Positions 49,529 through 58,794 are shown, counted from the first letter of the stretch. The stretch is 59,045 nucleotides of DNA from Kocuria sp. (GCA_031179495.1 JAPSHS010000003.1:1-59045), one strand, 5' to 3'. Program-made: numbers and translations. The notes: a model not told the origin generated them from the sequence alone.

Positions 49529-50992
49529 ATGATCGTTTCACCCCTGTCGACCGTCTCCTTCCAGGGCGGTTTCGCCCGGGACCTCGGCGAGATGTCCGTG
49601 CCCTGGCGTGCCGACGAGGTCACCGACCCGCAGCTGCTGGTGCTCAACGAGCCGCTCGCCACCGAGCTCGGACTGGACCCCGCCGCGCTGCGGAGTCCGG
49701 ACGGCCTGCGGCTGCTGGTCGGCAACCTCGTCCCCGACGGCGCCACCCCGGTCGCGCAGGCGTACTCCGGGCACCAGTTCGGCTACTTCAACCCCCGCCT
49801 GGGCGACGGCCGCGCCCTGCTGCTCGGCGAGCTCGTCGACGCCGGGGGCCGCCTCCGCGACCTCCACCTCAAAGGCTCCGGGCGCACGCCGTTCGCGCGC
49901 GGCGGCGACGGGCTCGCCGCGATCGGCCCGATGCTGCGCGAGTACGTCGTGAGCGAGGCGATGCACGCCCTGGGCATCCCCACGACGCGTTCCCTCGCCG
50001 TCGTGGCGACCGGGCGTCGGGTGCGCCGCGAGACCCCGCAGCCGGGAGCCGTGCTGGCCCGGGTGGCGAGCAGCCACCTCCGGGTCGGCAGCTTCCAGTA
50101 CGCCCGGGCCAGCGGCGACGCCGAGCTGCTGCGCCGCCTCGCCGACCACGCCGTCGCCCGCCACCACCCCGGGGCCGTGGCGGCCGAGCGGCCCCATCTC
50201 GCGCTGTTCGAGGCCGTCGTCGCAGCCCAGGCGTCCCTGGTCGCGCGGTGGATGCTCGTGGGCTTCGTCCACGGGGTCATGAACACCGACAACATGACGA
50301 TCTCGGGCGAGACCATCGACTACGGGCCGTGCGCGTTCATGGACGCCTTCGACCCGGCGGCCGTCTACAGCTCGATCGACGGGCAGGGCCGCTACGCCTA
50401 CCGCAACCAGCCGGTCGTGGCCGAGTGGAACCTCGCCCGGCTCGCCGAGGCCATGCTGCCCCTCTTCGACGAGGACCAGGAGCGGGCGGTCCACCTCGCG
50501 CAGGAGGCGCTCGGCACGTTCACCGGGCACTACAGCACGGCCTGGACGACCGGCCTGCGCGCCAAGCTCGGCCTGCGCCAGGAGCACGGCGCCGAGGTCG
50601 TCTCCTCGCTGGCCGAGGAGCTGTTCGCACTGCTCCACGCCAATCACGTCGACCACACGTCCTTCTTCCGCAACCTCGGCGCGGCCGCCCGTGGTGACGT
50701 CCGGCCCGCCCGCGACCTGGTGCTGGACCTGCGGGCCTTCGACGACTGGGCCGGGCGCTGGAGCGCCCTCGACCCCGATCCGGAGGTGATGGACCGGGCC
50801 AACCCGGTCTACATCCCGCGCAACCACCTCGTCGAGGAGGCGCTCGCGGCCGCCACGGGCGGCGACCTCGACCCGTTCGGACGGCTCCTGGAGGCGGTGA
50901 CCGCGCCCTACGACGAGCGCCCGGGCCTGGAGCGCTACGCCGCCCCCGCGGCGGAGGACTTCGGCCCGTACATCACCTTCTGCGGGACCTGA
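49529..50992 (+). CDS. selO: Protein adenylyltransferase SelO
   Basis: 487 residues from ATG 49529. The SelO pseudokinase fold is seen in [20 protein letters not shown] and [79 protein letters not shown] and [15 protein letters not shown]. SelO binds ATP upside down and attaches AMP to serine, threonine or tyrosine of redox-linked proteins. The end [10 protein letters not shown] keeps the C-terminal cysteine that is selenocysteine in some species. A TATCAT box lies 7 bases before the ATG, so the mRNA is probably leaderless. Confidence 0.95.
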   Translation: MIVSPLSTVSFQGGFARDLGEMSVPWRADEVTDPQLLVLNEPLATELGLDPAALRSPDGLRLLVGNLVPDGATPVAQAYSGHQFGYFNPRLGDGRALLLGELVDAGGRLRDLHLKGSGRTPFARGGDGLAAIGPMLREYVVSEAMHALGIPTTRSLAVVATGRRVRRETPQPGAVLARVASSHLRVGSFQYARASGDAELLRRLADHAVARHHPGAVAAERPHLALFEAVVAAQASLVARWMLVGFVHGVMNTDNMTISGETIDYGPCAFMDAFDPAAVYSSIDGQGRYAYRNQPVVAEWNLARLAEAMLPLFDEDQERAVHLAQEALGTFTGHYSTAWTTGLRAKLGLRQEHGAEVVSSLAEELFALLHANHVDHTSFFRNLGAAARGDVRPARDLVLDLRAFDDWAGRWSALDPDPEVMDRANPVYIPRNHLVEEALAAATGGDLDPFGRLLEAVTAPYDERPGLERYAAPAAEDFGPYITFCGT

Positions 50993-50999
50993 GGCCCGG

Positions 51000-51040
51000 C
51001 GGACCGTGCCCGGGCGGTGGACGCCCGCCCGGCCGGTCCG
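51000..51040. terminator. Bidirectional terminator
   Basis: A compound stem: CGGACCG (51000-51006) with CGGTCCG (51034-51040), enclosing a second stem (about 51009-51016 with 51022-51031) that has one bulged base. It lies between the convergent selO and desaturase genes, followed by TTCC. Confidence 0.7.
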
Positions 51041-51067
51041 TTCCGGGGGCGCCCCCTCCCGTGCGGA

Positions 51068-52516
51068 TCAGGACGGCGCGGGCAGGTGCCGCAGCAGCCG
51101 GTCCGTCGCCATCATCGCCCCGCCCAGCACGGCGGGCAGCCCGCCGCCCGGATGGACGGAGGCCCCCACCCGCCACAGCCACGGCCGCAGGAGGCTGCGG
51201 TGGGACGGGACGTGCAGGGGACCGCTGAGCCACGGCGGGCGGACCGCCCCGTAGAGCGCGCCCTGCGCGGAGCCGTGCACGGCGAAGGACGCGGGGTCGA
51301 GGATCTGCGCGCTGCGGAAGTGCTCCCGGAGCGGGGTCCGCAGGCCCAGGACCTGCGTCGCGCGGGCGAGCTCGCGCGCCACGAAGGGGTCGTCCAGCGT
51401 GTACGCCTTCCCGTTGGCCGGAGCGGTCAGGAGCAGGGCGAGCGTGGGCGCGCTGTTGGGGTAGACGCCGGGGGCCGGATAGTAGTTCGCGAAGGCCATG
51501 GTCTGGACGGGCTCCGCCCCGGCCTCCAGGCTGGCGTAGAGCTCCGCGGGACGGTCCGGCAGGATGACGCCGTGCCCGGGCGTTCCCGCGGGCAGACCGG
51601 ACTCCAGGACGGCGTAGATCGCGATCGCCGAGCAGCTCAGCGTGCGCGGCCGCCGCGGGGCGCGCCCGGCGAGGAGGCCGCCCAGCCGGTGGGCGTCCAC
51701 CCCGCTGACCACGGCGTCGGCCCGGTACGTGCCCGCGGCGGTGACGACCCGTCCCCGGGCCACGGAGGTGACCGGCTCGCCGGTGCGGATCTCCACGCCG
51801 GCGCCGACCGCCAGCCGGCGCAGGGACTCGACCAGCTCGTACACCCCGCCCCGGGGGATCCAGACGCCGTCGCGGGCCATGACCGCGGGCATGCTCGCGT
51901 ACAGCGCCGGGGTGCGCGAGGGACTGACGCCGGCGTTGAGGGTGTGGATGGCGATCACCTCGCGCAGGCCCTCCGGCATCCAGGTGAGGCCGTCGAGGTA
52001 GCTGCGGGTCGTCAGCCGCCTCCCGTAGAGCCGTCCCAGCGCGGCCAGGGCGGGATAGGAGTTCCGGTCCAGCGGTGCGGTGGTGAGGAGCCGGGTGAGG
52101 TCGGGGCCGAGCCCGCCGTGCTCGGCCTCGAAGCGCACCCACGCGGCGTGCCAGGGGTGCCCCGGCGGCACCGGCAGCTCGCAGCGGGTGCCGCGGTAGT
52201 AGTACGTCCCGACGCCGGGCAGGCGCTCCAGTTCCAGGCGGGCGCGCTCCGCGGCGCCCGGGACGCCCTGCGCGTGCTCGGCCGGGCCGGCGCCCCGGAG
52301 CACGTCCAGGCGGCGCAGCAGCTCCTCCCACACCCCGGGGAAGGTGACCAGGGACGGTCCGGTGTCCATCCGCTGCCCGGCCTGCTCGATGCGCCGGCTC
52401 TTGCCGCCGACGTGCTCGGCGGCCTCGAGCACGGTGACGCGGTGGCCCGCGTGCCCCAGCAGGGCGGCGGCGGTGAGCCCGCCGACCCCGCCGCCGACGA
52501 CGACGACGCGGCTCAC
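51068..52516 (-). CDS. CrtI/CrtD-like carotenoid desaturase family FAD oxidoreductase
   Basis: 482 residues from GTG at 52516, overlapping the prenyltransferase stop as GTGA. FAD-binding [20 protein letters not shown] and [16 protein letters not shown] are followed by [20 protein letters not shown], the phytoene-desaturase family signature. The C-terminal part has [20 protein letters not shown], the second FAD contact. The GGKSRRI and [12 protein letters not shown] pattern is closer to CrtD-type 3,4-desaturases than to classic CrtI, by memory of the family. With the UbiA-type enzyme next to it, a role in modifying a carotenoid end is likely, but no crtE, crtB or cyclase gene is present here. 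Confidence 0.85.
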   Translation of the reverse strand: MSRVVVVGGGVGGLTAAALLGHAGHRVTVLEAAEHVGGKSRRIEQAGQRMDTGPSLVTFPGVWEELLRRLDVLRGAGPAEHAQGVPGAAERARLELERLPGVGTYYYRGTRCELPVPPGHPWHAAWVRFEAEHGGLGPDLTRLLTTAPLDRNSYPALAALGRLYGRRLTTRSYLDGLTWMPEGLREVIAIHTLNAGVSPSRTPALYASMPAVMARDGVWIPRGGVYELVESLRRLAVGAGVEIRTGEPVTSVARGRVVTAAGTYRADAVVSGVDAHRLGGLLAGRAPRRPRTLSCSAIAIYAVLESGLPAGTPGHGVILPDRPAELYASLEAGAEPVQTMAFANYYPAPGVYPNSAPTLALLLTAPANGKAYTLDDPFVARELARATQVLGLRTPLREHFRSAQILDPASFAVHGSAQGALYGAVRPPWLSGPLHVPSHRSLLRPWLWRVGASVHPGGGLPAVLGGAMMATDRLLRHLPAPS

Positions 52517-53379
52517 GGGTACAGCCCCAGGATCAGCGCCGCCGCCAGCTGCACCCCGGCCACGGTGCCGGCGACGTAGGGGAACGCGATGGAGTGCCGG
52601 TAGAGCCGGTGGCCGGTGGCCGGTGTCGGCTCCCGCAGGAGGGAGACGACGAGCCACCCGGCGATCAGCGCGTTGACCACCGCCACCGGGACGCTGACGA
52701 GCGCGAAGCACAGCACGGAGAGAGCCCACCACACCCCGCTCCACCAGCCGGTGCCGCGCGGGCCCAGCCGGACCGCCGTCGTGGTGATGCCCACCGCACG
52801 GTCCTCCTCGATGTCCTGGACGGCGTCGAACGCGTGCTTGGCCACGCTCCAGGCCATCAGGCCCAGTGCCGCCGGCCACACGGGGGCGTCCCCGAGCGCG
52901 TAGGCCGAGAACACCAGGGGGAACGCGTAGGCGGCGTTGCTCAGGGAGTCGAGGAAGGCCCGGGCCTTGAAGCGCAACGGCGGCGCCGAGTAGAACACGA
53001 AGACCAGGACGTACGCCGCGATCCAGCCCAGCGCGGCGGGCCCGAGCCCGAACGCGAACCAGGCGACGAACGGCAGGTTGGTGACCAGCACGGCCACCCA
53101 GATGGTGCGCACCTCGGAGGACCTGATCCGCGCGCCCTCCATCGACCCCTTCCGCGGGTTCAGGGCGTCGGTGTCCTGGTCGAAGATGTCGTTGACGCCG
53201 TAGATCAGCAGGTTGAACGGCAGGCTCAGCCACAGCAGCAGCGGCACGGCCTCCCACCGCAGGAGCGAGCCCGTGAGCCACATGCCCAGCACACCGGGGC
53301 CCAGGGTGTTGATCCAGAGCACCGGCCGCGAGATGTGGACCATCCGCCGGGCGGCGGGGGACAGGCCTGCTGGTGGCAC
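52513..53379 (-). CDS. UbiA-family prenyltransferase (lycopene-elongase-like)
   Basis: 288 residues from GTG at 53379. Eight or nine membrane helices are visible. The first aspartate motif reads NDIFDQDTD in helix-loop 2, followed by PRKGSMEGARI; the second is DAVQDIEEDRAVG. These bind the diphosphate of an isoprenoid donor through magnesium. The NDxFDxxTDxxNPRK pattern and the coupling to a CrtI-like gene recall lycopene elongases (CrtEb) that make C50 carotenoids. Bacterioruberin-type chemistry is possible; the acceptor is not proven. Confidence 0.87.
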   Translation of the reverse strand: MPPAGLSPAARRMVHISRPVLWINTLGPGVLGMWLTGSLLRWEAVPLLLWLSLPFNLLIYGVNDIFDQDTDALNPRKGSMEGARIRSSEVRTIWVAVLVTNLPFVAWFAFGLGPAALGWIAAYVLVFVFYSAPPLRFKARAFLDSLSNAAYAFPLVFSAYALGDAPVWPAALGLMAWSVAKHAFDAVQDIEEDRAVGITTTAVRLGPRGTGWWSGVWWALSVLCFALVSVPVAVVNALIAGWLVVSLLREPTPATGHRLYRHSIAFPYVAGTVAGVQLAAALILGLYP

Positions 53380-53555
53380 GGAGCGGCTCCTCCTCGGACG
53401 GCGGGCACCCGGGTGGATCGGGCACGTCCCACCCTACGTGGCCCTCGGCAGGTCCTGTCGTGCGCCGGTCCCCGGGAGGCGATGCCCGGACCCTGGCGCG
53501 GGAGAGGGCGTCCCGCCGGTTCGTGCTCGGTTCCTCCCGGGGGCAGACTGTGGTC

Positions 53556-54755
53556 GTGCGCATGATGCTCCTGACCTCCGGCACCCGCGGCGACGTGGAG
53601 CCGTTCGCCGCCCTGGCCCGCTACGCCACCGCCCGCGGTCACGAGGTGCGGCTGGGCGTGCCGGAGCGCTCCGGCGTGGACCTGTCCGGGCTCGACACCG
53701 TGCGCCTCGGGGTGGACTTCCATCGCCTCCTGCACACCGACGGGCTCTCCCCGCGCACGGCCGTGCGCCACTACCGCTCCGAGGTCCGCCCCGGGATGCA
53801 CCGGATGTTCTCGGCCGCGGTGCGGGAGACACTGGCCTTCGGCCCGGACCTGGTGCTGCACCACCCGCTGATCCTCACCGCACCGGCCGTGGCCGACGCC
53901 CTCGGCGTCCCCCGGGTGCTGGCCGAGTTCGTCCCCGTGGCCACGCCCACCCGCTTCTTCTCCGCCCCGGGCGGACCCACGGTCAGCACGGACCTCGGGC
54001 GGTTCAACCGGGCGACGTACGCGGTGCCCCGAGGCGCCGCACGACTGTTCCGCGCCGACGTGGAGCGGGCGTGCGCGCAGCTGCCCGGCGGCAGGGCCCC
54101 GGCGCCGCGCACGGCGTCCCGGGCCACGCTGATCGGGGCGAGCCCGCACCTGCTGCCGCGGCCCGCCGACTGGCCGGCCGCGGTCCACCTGACCGGGGCC
54201 TGGCACGAGCCGCCGCGGGATCCGCCGCCGGACCCCGTGCCGGACCGGTTCGTGCGCGGCGGACCCTGCCTCGTGGCGACCTTCGGGTCCATGGCGGCGG
54301 GCGACGCGAGCGCCCGGGGGCGGGCGGTCGTCGAGAGCGCGCGCGCCCACGGCCTGCGGGCGCTGCTGCTCACCGGGTGGGGCGGTCTGGCCCTGCCGGA
54401 GGACTGCCGCGGCGACGACGTCCTGGTGGTGCCGGCCGCGCCCCTGGCCGCCGTGCTGCCGGCCGCTGCCGTGGCGGTCCACCACGGCGGGGCGGGCACC
54501 GTGCACACCGTGGCCCGCGCGGGCGTGCCGTCCGTGGTGGTGCCCTTCCTCGCCGACCAGCCGTTCTGGGCCCGGCAGCTCCACCGGCTCGGGATCGCCC
54601 CGGCCCCCGTGCCGTACCGGAGGCTGACGGCTGGGACGCTGGTCCCCGCGCTGGGCGAGGCCCTCGCCCGCCGGGAGCGGGCCGCGGCCGTGGGCCGCGC
54701 GGTCCGGCAGGAGCAGGGGCTGCGGACCGCCCTCGACGTCCTCACCGGCCTCTGA
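53556..54755 (+). CDS. GT1 (UGT-like) glycosyltransferase
   Basis: 399 residues from GTG at 53556; an ATG follows at 53562. The N-terminal MLLTSGTRGDVEPFAALARY matches sterol/antibiotic glycosyltransferases of the MGT group. The C-terminal donor site has LVATFGSMAAGD, VVPAAPLAAVLPAAAVAVHH and GGAGTVHTVARAGVPSVVVP, with FLADQPFWARQLHRLG, a nucleotide-sugar signature. A CAGACT box ends six bases before the GTG, consistent with a leaderless mRNA. It is divergent from the prenyltransferase/desaturase pair and could glycosylate a carotenoid; that is inference from position. Confidence 0.88.
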   Translation: MRMMLLTSGTRGDVEPFAALARYATARGHEVRLGVPERSGVDLSGLDTVRLGVDFHRLLHTDGLSPRTAVRHYRSEVRPGMHRMFSAAVRETLAFGPDLVLHHPLILTAPAVADALGVPRVLAEFVPVATPTRFFSAPGGPTVSTDLGRFNRATYAVPRGAARLFRADVERACAQLPGGRAPAPRTASRATLIGASPHLLPRPADWPAAVHLTGAWHEPPRDPPPDPVPDRFVRGGPCLVATFGSMAAGDASARGRAVVESARAHGLRALLLTGWGGLALPEDCRGDDVLVVPAAPLAAVLPAAAVAVHHGGAGTVHTVARAGVPSVVVPFLADQPFWARQLHRLGIAPAPVPYRRLTAGTLVPALGEALARRERAAAVGRAVRQEQGLRTALDVLTGL

Positions 54756-54793
54756 GCCCGGCCGCCGCCCTCGGCCGCGGCGTCCGGGCCGGG

Positions 54794-54812
54794 CCGGTGC
54801 GGACCGCACCGG
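54794..54812 (+). terminator. Palindromic hairpin after glycosyltransferase gene
   Basis: CCGGTGCGG-A-CCGCACCGG, perfect 9-bp arms around a single base, 38 bases past the stop. Confidence 0.55.
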
Positions 54813-54855
54813 TCCCGCGTCCGATCGCTCCGCTGCGCCCCGGTTGCCCCCGCAA

Positions 54856-54893
54856 GAGGGGTCAGACGGGACCGGGTGCGCCGTGCCACGATG
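54856..54893 (+). promoter_or_regulatory. Promoter-like element, copy 1
   Basis: GAGGGGTCAGAC (54856-54867), 19 bases, then CACGATG (54887-54893), placed 33 bases before the ATG of a small membrane protein. An almost identical arrangement occurs at 57812-57849. It does not resemble the TTGACA/TATAAT pattern, so an alternative sigma factor or an activator site is possible. Confidence 0.45.
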
Positions 54894-54926
54894 CCGGAGG
54901 CACAACGCCGAGCAGAGGGGGGCACC

Positions 54927-55121
54927 ATGCCGGGCCAGATGACGTTGCTGTTCATGAACCTGTTGCTGACGGTGGTCCTCGTCGTGGCGTTCTGCCTGCA
55001 CCTGGGCGGGTGGCACTGGTGGTTCCCGTGCCTGTGGCTCGTGGGGATGGCCCTGGGCTCCGTCTGGAGCGCGCTGTCCCGTCCGCGCCCGGCGGGGTCC
55101 GAGTGGGCCGGTAGCTGGTAG
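54927..55121 (+). CDS. Small membrane protein
   Basis: 64 residues from ATG 54927 with AGAGGGGGG five bases upstream. Two hydrophobic segments (about 5-24 and 30-48) with a tryptophan-rich turn GGWHWWFPCLW between them, then a short basic/serine tail. No family is recognised. It shares an upstream element with the membrane protein at 57885, suggesting common control. Confidence 0.65.
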   Translation: MPGQMTLLFMNLLLTVVLVVAFCLHLGGWHWWFPCLWLVGMALGSVWSALSRPRPAGSEWAGSW

Positions 55122-55137
55122 GCCCCGGGTCCCCGGT

Positions 55138-56259
55138 TCAGCCCTCGCACGCGACGCCGTCGGCGTCGCGGTCCATGGCGTCCCGGTAGCCGGGGTCTCC
55201 GCGGTGCAGCGGGGCGGCGCCGGCCTCCCGGGCGGCCGTGCAGTTCCGGTAGTGGACGTCCGCCGGGACGGCGGGCACCGGGGCTTCCGGGACGGCCGGG
55301 GGAGCGGACTCCGCGGCGGGGCCGCCGGGGGTGTCACTGGGGATGTTGCCGGGGATGTCGCCGAAGGAGGTGCCCTCGGGCAGCTGCTGCTCCGGGCAGG
55401 TGGCGAGCACCCCGGCCATCGCGTTCTTCTCCGGGGCCGTGACCCACAGCCCGTACCGGGACTTCACCGCGATCTGGACGGCCACCATCTCGCAGGCGAA
55501 GGCCTCGTGGGGCGGCAGCCACTCGGACGCGTCGTGGTCGGACTTCGACCCGTTGGCGGGGCCGTCGACCGCGAGGAGGTTCAACGGGTCGTTGGCCAGG
55601 GCCACGCGGTCGGCCTGGGAGAGCCGGCGCGCCCCGGTGAGCCACGCGTTGCCGAGGGAGACGACGTGGTCCACCTGGACGTCGCCGGAGGTCGCCGCCC
55701 CGCGGACGAAGGCGATGGTGGACCCGGTGTAGGGGTCCTCGAGGGTGCCGGTGGCCACCGTGCAGCCGTCCTCGGAGGTGATGCCGGTCAGGTCCCGGGC
55801 CAGGACCTCGTTGCGGGTGTCCTCGCAGTCGCCGTCCGCGTCGATCCAGCCGCCGAACAGCACGGCCCGGTCGTAGTCGGACATGGTCCCCGCCGCGGCC
55901 ACGGTCAGCCGCTCCAGGGCCGGCAGAGCGCTTCCGAGCGGCTCGGCCGTCCGGACGGGGGTCCCCGCGGGTGCCGGCGTCACCGTGGTGACCGACCCCG
56001 GGGTCCTCGTGGCCGTCGGCGACGGGCCGGCACCGGGCGTCGCGCTCGCCGGCGGGGAGGACGTGGCCCGGACCGTGGACACGGTGCCCGGGACGGGCGC
56101 CGGGTCGCTGGCGGCCGTGCTCGAGGCGCACCCGGTCAGCAGGCCGAGGGCCAGGGCCAGGGACACCGCCCGGGACCGGGCACCGGGGCCTCCGGTGACG
56201 GGTCCGCCGGTGACGGGGCCTGCCGCCCGGGCAGGGGCGGGCGGGAGGAGGCTGCTCAT
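55138..56259 (-). CDS. HNH-family endonuclease lipoprotein with excalibur domain
   Basis: 373 residues from ATG at 56259 with AGGAG six bases upstream. A lipobox LTGC (C44) follows a long n-region and a hydrophobic stretch. Residues about 50-105 are a low-complexity P/T/A/S linker. A DUF1524-type HNH nuclease domain covers about 110-290: VQVDHVVSLGNAWLTGARRL, ANDPLNLLAVDGPANGSKSD and ASEWLPP carry the histidine and asparagine residues. The end (YRNCTAAREAGAAPLHRGDP, then DRDADGVACE) is an excalibur calcium-binding motif. It is probably tethered outside the cell and degrades extracellular DNA. Confidence 0.9.
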   Translation of the reverse strand: MSSLLPPAPARAAGPVTGGPVTGGPGARSRAVSLALALGLLTGCASSTAASDPAPVPGTVSTVRATSSPPASATPGAGPSPTATRTPGSVTTVTPAPAGTPVRTAEPLGSALPALERLTVAAAGTMSDYDRAVLFGGWIDADGDCEDTRNEVLARDLTGITSEDGCTVATGTLEDPYTGSTIAFVRGAATSGDVQVDHVVSLGNAWLTGARRLSQADRVALANDPLNLLAVDGPANGSKSDHDASEWLPPHEAFACEMVAVQIAVKSRYGLWVTAPEKNAMAGVLATCPEQQLPEGTSFGDIPGNIPSDTPGGPAAESAPPAVPEAPVPAVPADVHYRNCTAAREAGAAPLHRGDPGYRDAMDRDADGVACEG

Positions 56260-56557
56260 GGTTCTCCTGGGGGACGAGGGGGGAAGGCGCCTCGAGGAGA
56301 GGGGGCGGGCGGGGGCGCGCACGAGGCACGCTCCAGTTCTACGGCCGACGGCGCTCGTGTGCGCCGCGGCGCGCCGGGGACGGGGTCCGGGGCACGAGTG
56401 TGACGCCCGGTGTCCTGGCCCGGGACGTCCGCCGAGGGCTCCGTCGCCGAGGACCCTCCGGGAGGCGTCCCGGGCTTCCGGGCGGGGACCGGACGTCCCG
56501 CCCGGGGGCGGCGCGTACCGTGGGCGGTGTGATGGACGTCTTCGGGAAGGTGAACCC

Positions 56558-57727
56558 ATGAGCACAGCAGTGCACTTCGGTGCGGGCAACATCGGACGGG
56601 GTTTCGTGGGGCTGCTGCTCCACGAGGCAGGCTACGAACTGGTCTTCGCGGACGTGGCGGCTCCGCTGATCGACGCGCTGGCCTCGACCCCCGCCTACAC
56701 GGTCCACGAGGCGGGGGAGGGAGGGCGCGACCACGTCGTCGAGGGCTACCGGGCGGTCAACTCCGCCACGGACGAGGCGGAGCTCGTGCGGCACCTGGGC
56801 CGGGCCGAGCTGGTCACCACGGCGGTGGGGCCGAACATCCTCAGGTTCCTGGCCCCCGTCATCGCCAGGGGCCTGGCCGCGCGCCCCGCCGGGGCACCGC
56901 GCCAGGCGGTGATGGCCTGCGAGAACGCGATCAACGCCACGGACCTGCTGGAGCGGGAGGTGCGGGCCGCCGCCCGGGCCGAGGGCCTCGACGACGCCGC
57001 CGTGGACGCGCGCGCGCTGTTCGCCAACACCGCCGTGGACCGCATCGTCCCCGACCAGGAGCCGGGGGCGGGCCTGGACGTGCGGGTGGAGCCGTACCTC
57101 GAGTGGGCGATCGAACGGGGTCCGTTCGGCGACGCCGTGCCGGAGATCCCCGGAGTGACGTGGGTCGACTCGCTGGGCCCCTACATCGAGCGCAAGCTGT
57201 TCACGGTCAACACCGGCCACGCCGCCGCCGCCTACTTCGGCCGGGCGGCCGGGAAGCAGAAGCTCTCCGACGCGCTGGCCGACCCGGGCATCCGGGCCAA
57301 GGTCGAGGCGGTGCTGCAGGAGACCAAGGCGCTGCTCGTGGCCAAGCACGGCTTCGACCCGGAGGAGCAGGAGGCGTACGTCCAGAAGATCCTCACCCGC
57401 TTCGCCAACGCCGAGCTGCCGGACACGGTGGACCGCGTGGGACGGGCCCCGCTGCGCAAGCTGAGCCGGCACGAGCGGTTCACCGGACCGGCCGCCGAAC
57501 TGGCCGAGCGCGGCCTGGGCGCGGGGGCGCTGCAGGAGGCCATGGCCGCGGCCCTGCGCTTCGACGCCCCCGACGACCCGGAGGCCGTGCGCCTGGGGGA
57601 GATGCTCCGCGGGCCGGACCCGGACGAGGCCCTCGCCACGGAGCTCACGGGCCTGGAGCCCGGGCATCCGCTGTTCGGCGACGTCGTGGGCATCGTCGCG
57701 GACGCCCGGGCCGCCCGGCGCGGCTGA
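56558..57727 (+). CDS. mtlD: Mannitol-1-phosphate 5-dehydrogenase
   Basis: 389 residues from ATG 56558 with GGGAAGG upstream. HFGAGNIGRGFVGLLLHEAG is the NAD-binding opening of MtlD, followed by VGPNILRFLAPVIARGL, ACENAINATD and the catalytic FTVNTGHAAAAYFG segment with the conserved lysine and histidine. It converts mannitol 1-phosphate to fructose 6-phosphate with NAD. No mannitol PTS genes are adjacent in the window; they may lie elsewhere. It is followed by a very strong terminator. Confidence 0.94.
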   Translation: MSTAVHFGAGNIGRGFVGLLLHEAGYELVFADVAAPLIDALASTPAYTVHEAGEGGRDHVVEGYRAVNSATDEAELVRHLGRAELVTTAVGPNILRFLAPVIARGLAARPAGAPRQAVMACENAINATDLLEREVRAAARAEGLDDAAVDARALFANTAVDRIVPDQEPGAGLDVRVEPYLEWAIERGPFGDAVPEIPGVTWVDSLGPYIERKLFTVNTGHAAAAYFGRAAGKQKLSDALADPGIRAKVEAVLQETKALLVAKHGFDPEEQEAYVQKILTRFANAELPDTVDRVGRAPLRKLSRHERFTGPAAELAERGLGAGALQEAMAAALRFDAPDDPEAVRLGEMLRGPDPDEALATELTGLEPGHPLFGDVVGIVADARAARRG

Positions 57728-57737
57728 GACCGCAGGA

Positions 57738-57791
57738 CCCGACAGGGGCGGGCGGCCCGGACTCCGGTCCGGGCAGCCCGCCCCTGTCGGG
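57738..57791 (+). terminator. Strong mtlD terminator
   Basis: Perfect 16-bp outer stem (57738-57753 with 57776-57791) and a 7-bp inner stem (57756-57762 with 57767-57773) with a 4-base loop. It starts 10 bases after the mtlD stop. Confidence 0.9.
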
Positions 57792-57811
57792 CTGCCCGCA
57801 CGCCCCCGGAT

Positions 57812-57849
57812 GAGGGGTCAGACAGGACGCTCCCCGGGGTGCGAGGATG
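57812..57849 (+). promoter_or_regulatory. Promoter-like element, copy 2
   Basis: GAGGGGTCAGAC (57812-57823), 19 bases, then GAGGATG (57843-57849), 35 bases before a membrane protein start. Its spacing is identical to the copy at 54856-54893. Confidence 0.45.
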
Positions 57850-57884
57850 CGATGACCGGGCACGTCCGACCAGGGGAGGACCAC

Positions 57885-58343
57885 GTGCTGACCAGCACCG
57901 ACAAGACGCTCCTCGGGCTCTGGCTGCTCCCCGTGGCCCTCGGCGTCGCCGTAGGACGGCGCACGGGCGACGACGAGGGCCAGGTGCTGCTCTTCGTCAC
58001 GGCGCTCGTGGCCGTGCTGTACCTCGTGGTGACGGCCGGCATGCTCCACCACGCCCGGCACCGGCGCCGCTGGGCCGACGTCCTCGGCGCGGGCGAACCG
58101 CCGGGTCCCGCTCTCGTCGAGGACCCGGCGGCGTCGCCCGCCGACGCCGAGACCCTGGGTGAGCGCGGGCGCCGGGCCGCGCTCCGTGCCCTGCCGCTTT
58201 TCGTCGTGATCCCCGCTGCCGTCCATCTCGTCGCCGAGGGCGGCTGGACCTTCGTGGTGATCGCGGCGCAGCTCATCACCGTGGTGACCATGGCCGCCCA
58301 CGTCCACGCGAGCGCCGTGGAGCCCGCCCCCGCCGTCCCGTAG
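57885..58343 (+). CDS. Hypothetical membrane protein
   Basis: 152 residues from GTG 57885, chosen for the GGGGAGGA ribosome site; an ATG at 57852 has none. Helices lie at about residues 9-24, 34-52 and 108-145 (two segments). A charged stretch RHRRRWADVLGAGEPP and an acidic loop follow helix 2. No family is recognised. It shares the upstream element with the small membrane protein at 54927. Confidence 0.7.
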   Translation: MLTSTDKTLLGLWLLPVALGVAVGRRTGDDEGQVLLFVTALVAVLYLVVTAGMLHHARHRRRWADVLGAGEPPGPALVEDPAASPADAETLGERGRRAALRALPLFVVIPAAVHLVAEGGWTFVVIAAQLITVVTMAAHVHASAVEPAPAVP

Positions 58344-58371
58344 CCGTTCCAGGGGGGCACCTCCGGTCGCG

Positions 58372-58408
58372 GGAAAGCGCCACCTGGCGGGGCCGGGCGG
58401 CGCTTTCC
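58372..58408. terminator. Bidirectional terminator
   Basis: Perfect 10-bp stem GGAAAGCGCC (58372-58381) with GGCGCTTTCC (58399-58408), between convergent membrane-protein and DUF4193 genes. Confidence 0.8.
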
Positions 58409-58488
58409 GGTGACGCGAGGTCCGTGCCGGAGCTCGACGTGGTGCCCGGGCGCTGTGCGGCCCGCCGGGGGCCGCCTGTCCGGGGGGC

Positions 58489-58794
58489 TCAGTCCTCGCA
58501 GTCGGTGCAGTACCGGGCGCCGGCGGTGGTGCGGGCGAGCTGGCTGCGGTGGCGGACCAGGAAGCAGGACCCGCAGGTGAACTCGTCGAGCTGCTCCGGG
58601 ACGACCTGGATCGTCAGCTCCTCGTGCGAGAGGTCGGCGCCGGGCAGGTCGATGCCCTCGGCAGTGTCGAAGTCCTCGGTGTCGATGACCGCGGTCTGGG
58701 TGGCGGCGCTGCGCTGGGCCTGGATGGCCTCCAGGGACTCGTTGGCCGGCTCGTCCTCGGGCCGGGTGCGCGGGGCGTCGTAATCGGTGGCCAT
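58489..58794 (-). CDS. DUF4193-family zinc-ribbon-like protein
   Basis: 101 residues from ATG at 58794, giving the family start MATDYDAPR; an ATG at 58806 lies very close to an AAGGAG site and may be used instead. The acidic N-terminal half contains DTEDFDTAEGIDLPGADLSH. The C-terminal half has two CxxC pairs (CGSC and CTDC) that should hold a zinc ion. DUF4193 proteins occur across Actinobacteria; their role is unknown, and the acidic-plus-zinc layout recalls small RNA polymerase- or ribosome-associated factors, by analogy only. A TACCAT box is at 58837-58842. A shortened paralog is at 26383-26634. Confidence 0.9.
   Translation of the reverse strand: MATDYDAPRTRPEDEPANESLEAIQAQRSAATQTAVIDTEDFDTAEGIDLPGADLSHEELTIQVVPEQLDEFTCGSCFLVRHRSQLARTTAGARYCTDCED

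Noticed and set aside
49538-50827. 429-codon minus-strand open frame inside selO
   Set aside because: Antisense shadow rich in valine, arginine and acids; SelO motifs run the whole length of the plus strand.
50960-50992. Possible selenocysteine at the end of SelO
   Set aside because: The codon at that position is TGC (cysteine), with a normal TGA stop afterwards and no sign of an insertion element.
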